Part shown: piece after piece, positions 62,470 to 64,000 of the stretch | Layout of the letters: each line of letters starts with the position of its first letter | How positions within the stretch are numbered: the first letter of the stretch is position 1 | Source of the DNA: Streptomyces sp. NBC_00459 | GTDB lineage: Bacteria > Actinomycetota > Actinomycetes > Streptomycetales > Streptomycetaceae | Assembly: GCF_036013955.1 (NCBI RefSeq) | Contig: NZ_CP107903.1 | Span: 3,348,001 to 3,412,000 of the forward strand | Length of the DNA stretch: 64,000 nt | Reading direction: 5' to 3' | Translations under genes and position numbers: made by a program | Notes under the pieces: generated by a model | Told to the model about the DNA's origin: nothing | The model's database searches: none | What the model saw: the letters and a program-made list of their open reading frames with translations, nothing else

Positions 62470-63551
62470 AGCACCACCACCGAACGCAGTACGTCGCCAC
62501 CGTGCATCCGCTCGAACGCCTTCTCCACCTCGTCGAGCGCGATGGTCTCGGTCACGAAGGCGTCCAGGGGGAGGCGGCCCTGGAGGTAGAGGTCGATGAG
62601 CATGGGGAAGTCGCGGGAGGGCAGGCAGTCGCCGTACCAGGACGACTTCAGCGAGCCACCGCGCCCGAAGACATCGATCAGCGGGAGCTCCAGCTTCATC
62701 TCCGGCGTCGGCACCCCGACCAGCACGACCGTCCCGGCGAGGTCACGGGCGTAGAACGCCTGCTTGTACGTCTCCGGGCGGCCGACCGCCTCGATGACCA
62801 CGTCGGCGCCGTTGCCGCCGGTCAGCTCACGGATCGCCTCGACCGGATCGGTCTCCCTGGAGTTGACCGTGTGGGTCGCGCCCAGCTTGCGGGCGGTCGC
62901 GAGCTTGTTGTCGTCGATGTCGACGGCGATGATCCTCGCGGCGCCGGCCAGGTTCGACCCGACGACCGCCGCGTCCCCGACCCCACCGCAGCCGATGACC
63001 GCGACGGAGTCGCCACGGCCGACGTTCCCGGTGTTGATGGCGGCGCCGATTCCGGCCATCACGCCACACCCCAGCAGCCCGGCGACAGCGGCCGAGGCTG
63101 CCGGGTCGACCTTGGTGCACTGTCCGGCCGCGACGAGCGTCTTCTCGGCGAACGCCCCGATACCGAGCGCCGGGGAGAGTTCCGTGCCGTCGAGCAGGGT
63201 CATCTTCTGCTTGGCGTTGTGCGTGTTGAAGCAGTACCACGGACGCCCGCGCAGACAGGCCCGGCAGTTCCCGCACACCGCACGCCAGTTGAGGATCACG
63301 AAGTCACCGGGAGCCACGTCCGTGACCCCCTCCCCCACCGACTCCACGACCCCGGCCGCCTCATGACCCAGCAGGAAGGGGAAGTCGTCGTTGATCCCGC
63401 CCTCGCGGTAATGCAGGTCGGTGTGGCACACACCGCAGGCCTGGATCTTCACCAGCGCCTCGCCCGGCCCGGGGTCCGGCACGAGGATCGTCTCCAGGCT
63501 GACGGGGGCGCCCTTGCCCCGCGCGACGACAGCACGGACCTGGTGAGTCAT
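62466..63551 (-). CDS. mscR: S-(hydroxymethyl)mycothiol dehydrogenase
   Basis: This class III-type alcohol dehydrogenase oxidises the formaldehyde-mycothiol adduct with NAD+. The 361 residues match MscR/FADH. Catalytic zinc ligands are in CGVCHTD and GHEAAG near the N-terminus. The structural zinc loop [15 protein letters not shown] follows, and the NAD motif is [11 protein letters not shown] at about 180. The ATG at 63551 is placed 5 nt after GAGGAG; a GTG two codons earlier would touch the ribosome site. Formaldehyde from glycine betaine demethylation is the obvious source here. A double operator ends 23 nt upstream. Confidence 0.92.
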   Translation of the reverse strand: MTHQVRAVVARGKGAPVSLETILVPDPGPGEALVKIQACGVCHTDLHYREGGINDDFPFLLGHEAAGVVESVGEGVTDVAPGDFVILNWRAVCGNCRACLRGRPWYCFNTHNAKQKMTLLDGTELSPALGIGAFAEKTLVAAGQCTKVDPAASAAVAGLLGCGVMAGIGAAINTGNVGRGDSVAVIGCGGVGDAAVVGSNLAGAARIIAVDIDDNKLATARKLGATHTVNSRETDPVEAIRELTGGNGADVVIEAVGRPETYKQAFYARDLAGTVVLVGVPTPEMKLELPLIDVFGRGGSLKSSWYGDCLPSRDFPMLIDLYLQGRLPLDAFVTETIALDEVEKAFERMHGGDVLRSVVVL

Positions 63552-63573
63552 GGCCACTCCTCGACTACTGGAT

Positions 63574-63609
63574 GTTGCTCATTGCGGCACGCATCTCACG
63601 TGCCGCAAC
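63574..63609. promoter_or_regulatory. GTTGC double operator, mscR
   Basis: Box 1 is GTTGCTCATTGCGGCAC (63574-63590) and box 2 is ATCTCACGTGCCGCAAC (63593-63609). Across the pair runs a perfect 10-bp inverted repeat, TTGCGGCACG with CGTGCCGCAA (63582-63591, 63599-63608). Confidence 0.7.
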
Positions 63610-63644
63610 AAAGCATCATGGAGGGCGGAGCGCCGGTCAAGGAT

Positions 63645-64000
63645 TCAGACGTTCCTCCGGTACTGGCCCCCGATCTCGAAGAACGCCTCGGTGACCTGGC
63701 GCAGGGTGCACACCCTGGCCGCCGCCATCAGTGCCTCGAAGGCGTTGTCGCCGCCCACGGCGGCCTCCTTCAGCCGGGCGAGCGCCTGCGTGGCCTCCGC
63801 TCCGTGCGTGTTCCGGAAGTCGCGTACGCGCGCGAGCTGGGACTCCTTCTCCGTCTCCGTGGCACGGGCGAGCTCGACCTCGTGGGGCGCTCCCTCACCG
63901 CCGGGCCGACGGAAGGTGTTGACGCCGATGATGGGCAGCGTGCCGTCGTGCTTGCGCTGCTCGTACAGCATCGACTCGTCCTGGATGCGCCCGCGCTGGT
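63645..64000 (-). CDS. icmF: IcmF-type isobutyryl-CoA mutase, C-terminal part
   Basis: The last 118 residues of a gene that continues past the window edge are visible. RGRIQDESMLYEQRKHDG, LPIIGVNTFRRP, a helical ARLKEAAVGGDNAFEAL and the terminal EIGGQYRRNV match the end of the fused cobalamin-dependent isobutyryl-CoA mutase/G-protein IcmF. Related methylmalonyl-CoA mutase family members share this tail, so the exact substrate is not fixed. The 93-nt gap to mscR holds the double operator. As the stop of this gene faces mscR on the same strand, it is upstream and separately transcribed. Confidence 0.75.
   Translation of the reverse strand, partial: QRGRIQDESMLYEQRKHDGTLPIIGVNTFRRPGGEGAPHEVELARATETEKESQLARVRDFRNTHGAEATQALARLKEAAVGGDNAFEALMAAARVCTLRQVTEAFFEIGGQYRRNV

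Overview
The window is high-GC actinobacterial DNA, almost certainly Streptomyces. Evidence for this includes strong GC bias at third codon positions, GTG and TTG starts, leaderless and ATGA/GTGA-overlapping genes, the ATP-binding protein / XRE / DUF397 trio, mycothiol-dependent formaldehyde chemistry, and several copies of dispersed GC-rich repeats of the kind common in Streptomyces.

Positions 1-26.2 kb hold a type VII secretion effector block, all on the plus strand: a WXG100 protein, a small acidic protein, a 1093-residue AAWKG-like protein with a long Lys/Gln/Glu/Ala coiled coil, a YbaB-like protein, a second WXG100-like protein, a 5497-residue effector, a large protein ending in a degenerate ADP-ribosyltransferase fold, and a membrane-anchored B-lectin. 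The giant protein carries two duplicated ART-like domains around a zincin domain, another HExxH region, a possible GT-B-like region, a long Ser/Thr/Gly-rich beta section, a coiled coil and a C-terminal OTU-like domain. The OTU-like domain holds the only cysteine in the whole protein. The core export machinery is not in the window.

Positions 26.3-30.1 kb hold a convergent GH115 alpha-glucuronidase with a LacI-type operator and a small unknown gene.

Positions 30.1-45.0 kb and 55.2-63.6 kb are two halves of one metabolic system for choline and glycine betaine: uptake (substrate-binding lipoprotein, fused permease, ATPase), choline dehydrogenase, betaine aldehyde dehydrogenase, a Rieske glycine betaine demethylase with Rieske ferredoxin and reductase, dimethylglycine oxidase, heterotetrameric sarcosine oxidase, methylene-THF reductase, formyl-THF deformylase, S-(hydroxymethyl)mycothiol dehydrogenase and a metallo-beta-lactamase-fold hydrolase. 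An IclR regulator sits in the second half. Six divergent or single promoters of this system share seven copies of a 36-bp double operator, GTTGC-N7-GCAAC twice, always at a 19-bp offset. I regard this local regulon as the clearest regulatory discovery here. Sarcosine oxidase delta and alpha are fused in one frame through a dispersed repeat.

Positions 45.2-55.2 kb are accessory: TerD, a DUF234-type ATPase, the regulator trio, two paralogous lipoproteins, an Imm1-like immunity gene, and an RHS/HINT toxin fragment with an SCP1.201-like deaminase tip. The toxin fragment abuts a divergent FG-GAP protein at what looks like a rearrangement junction where both genes have lost their 5' ends. The window ends in the C-terminus of an IcmF-type mutase.
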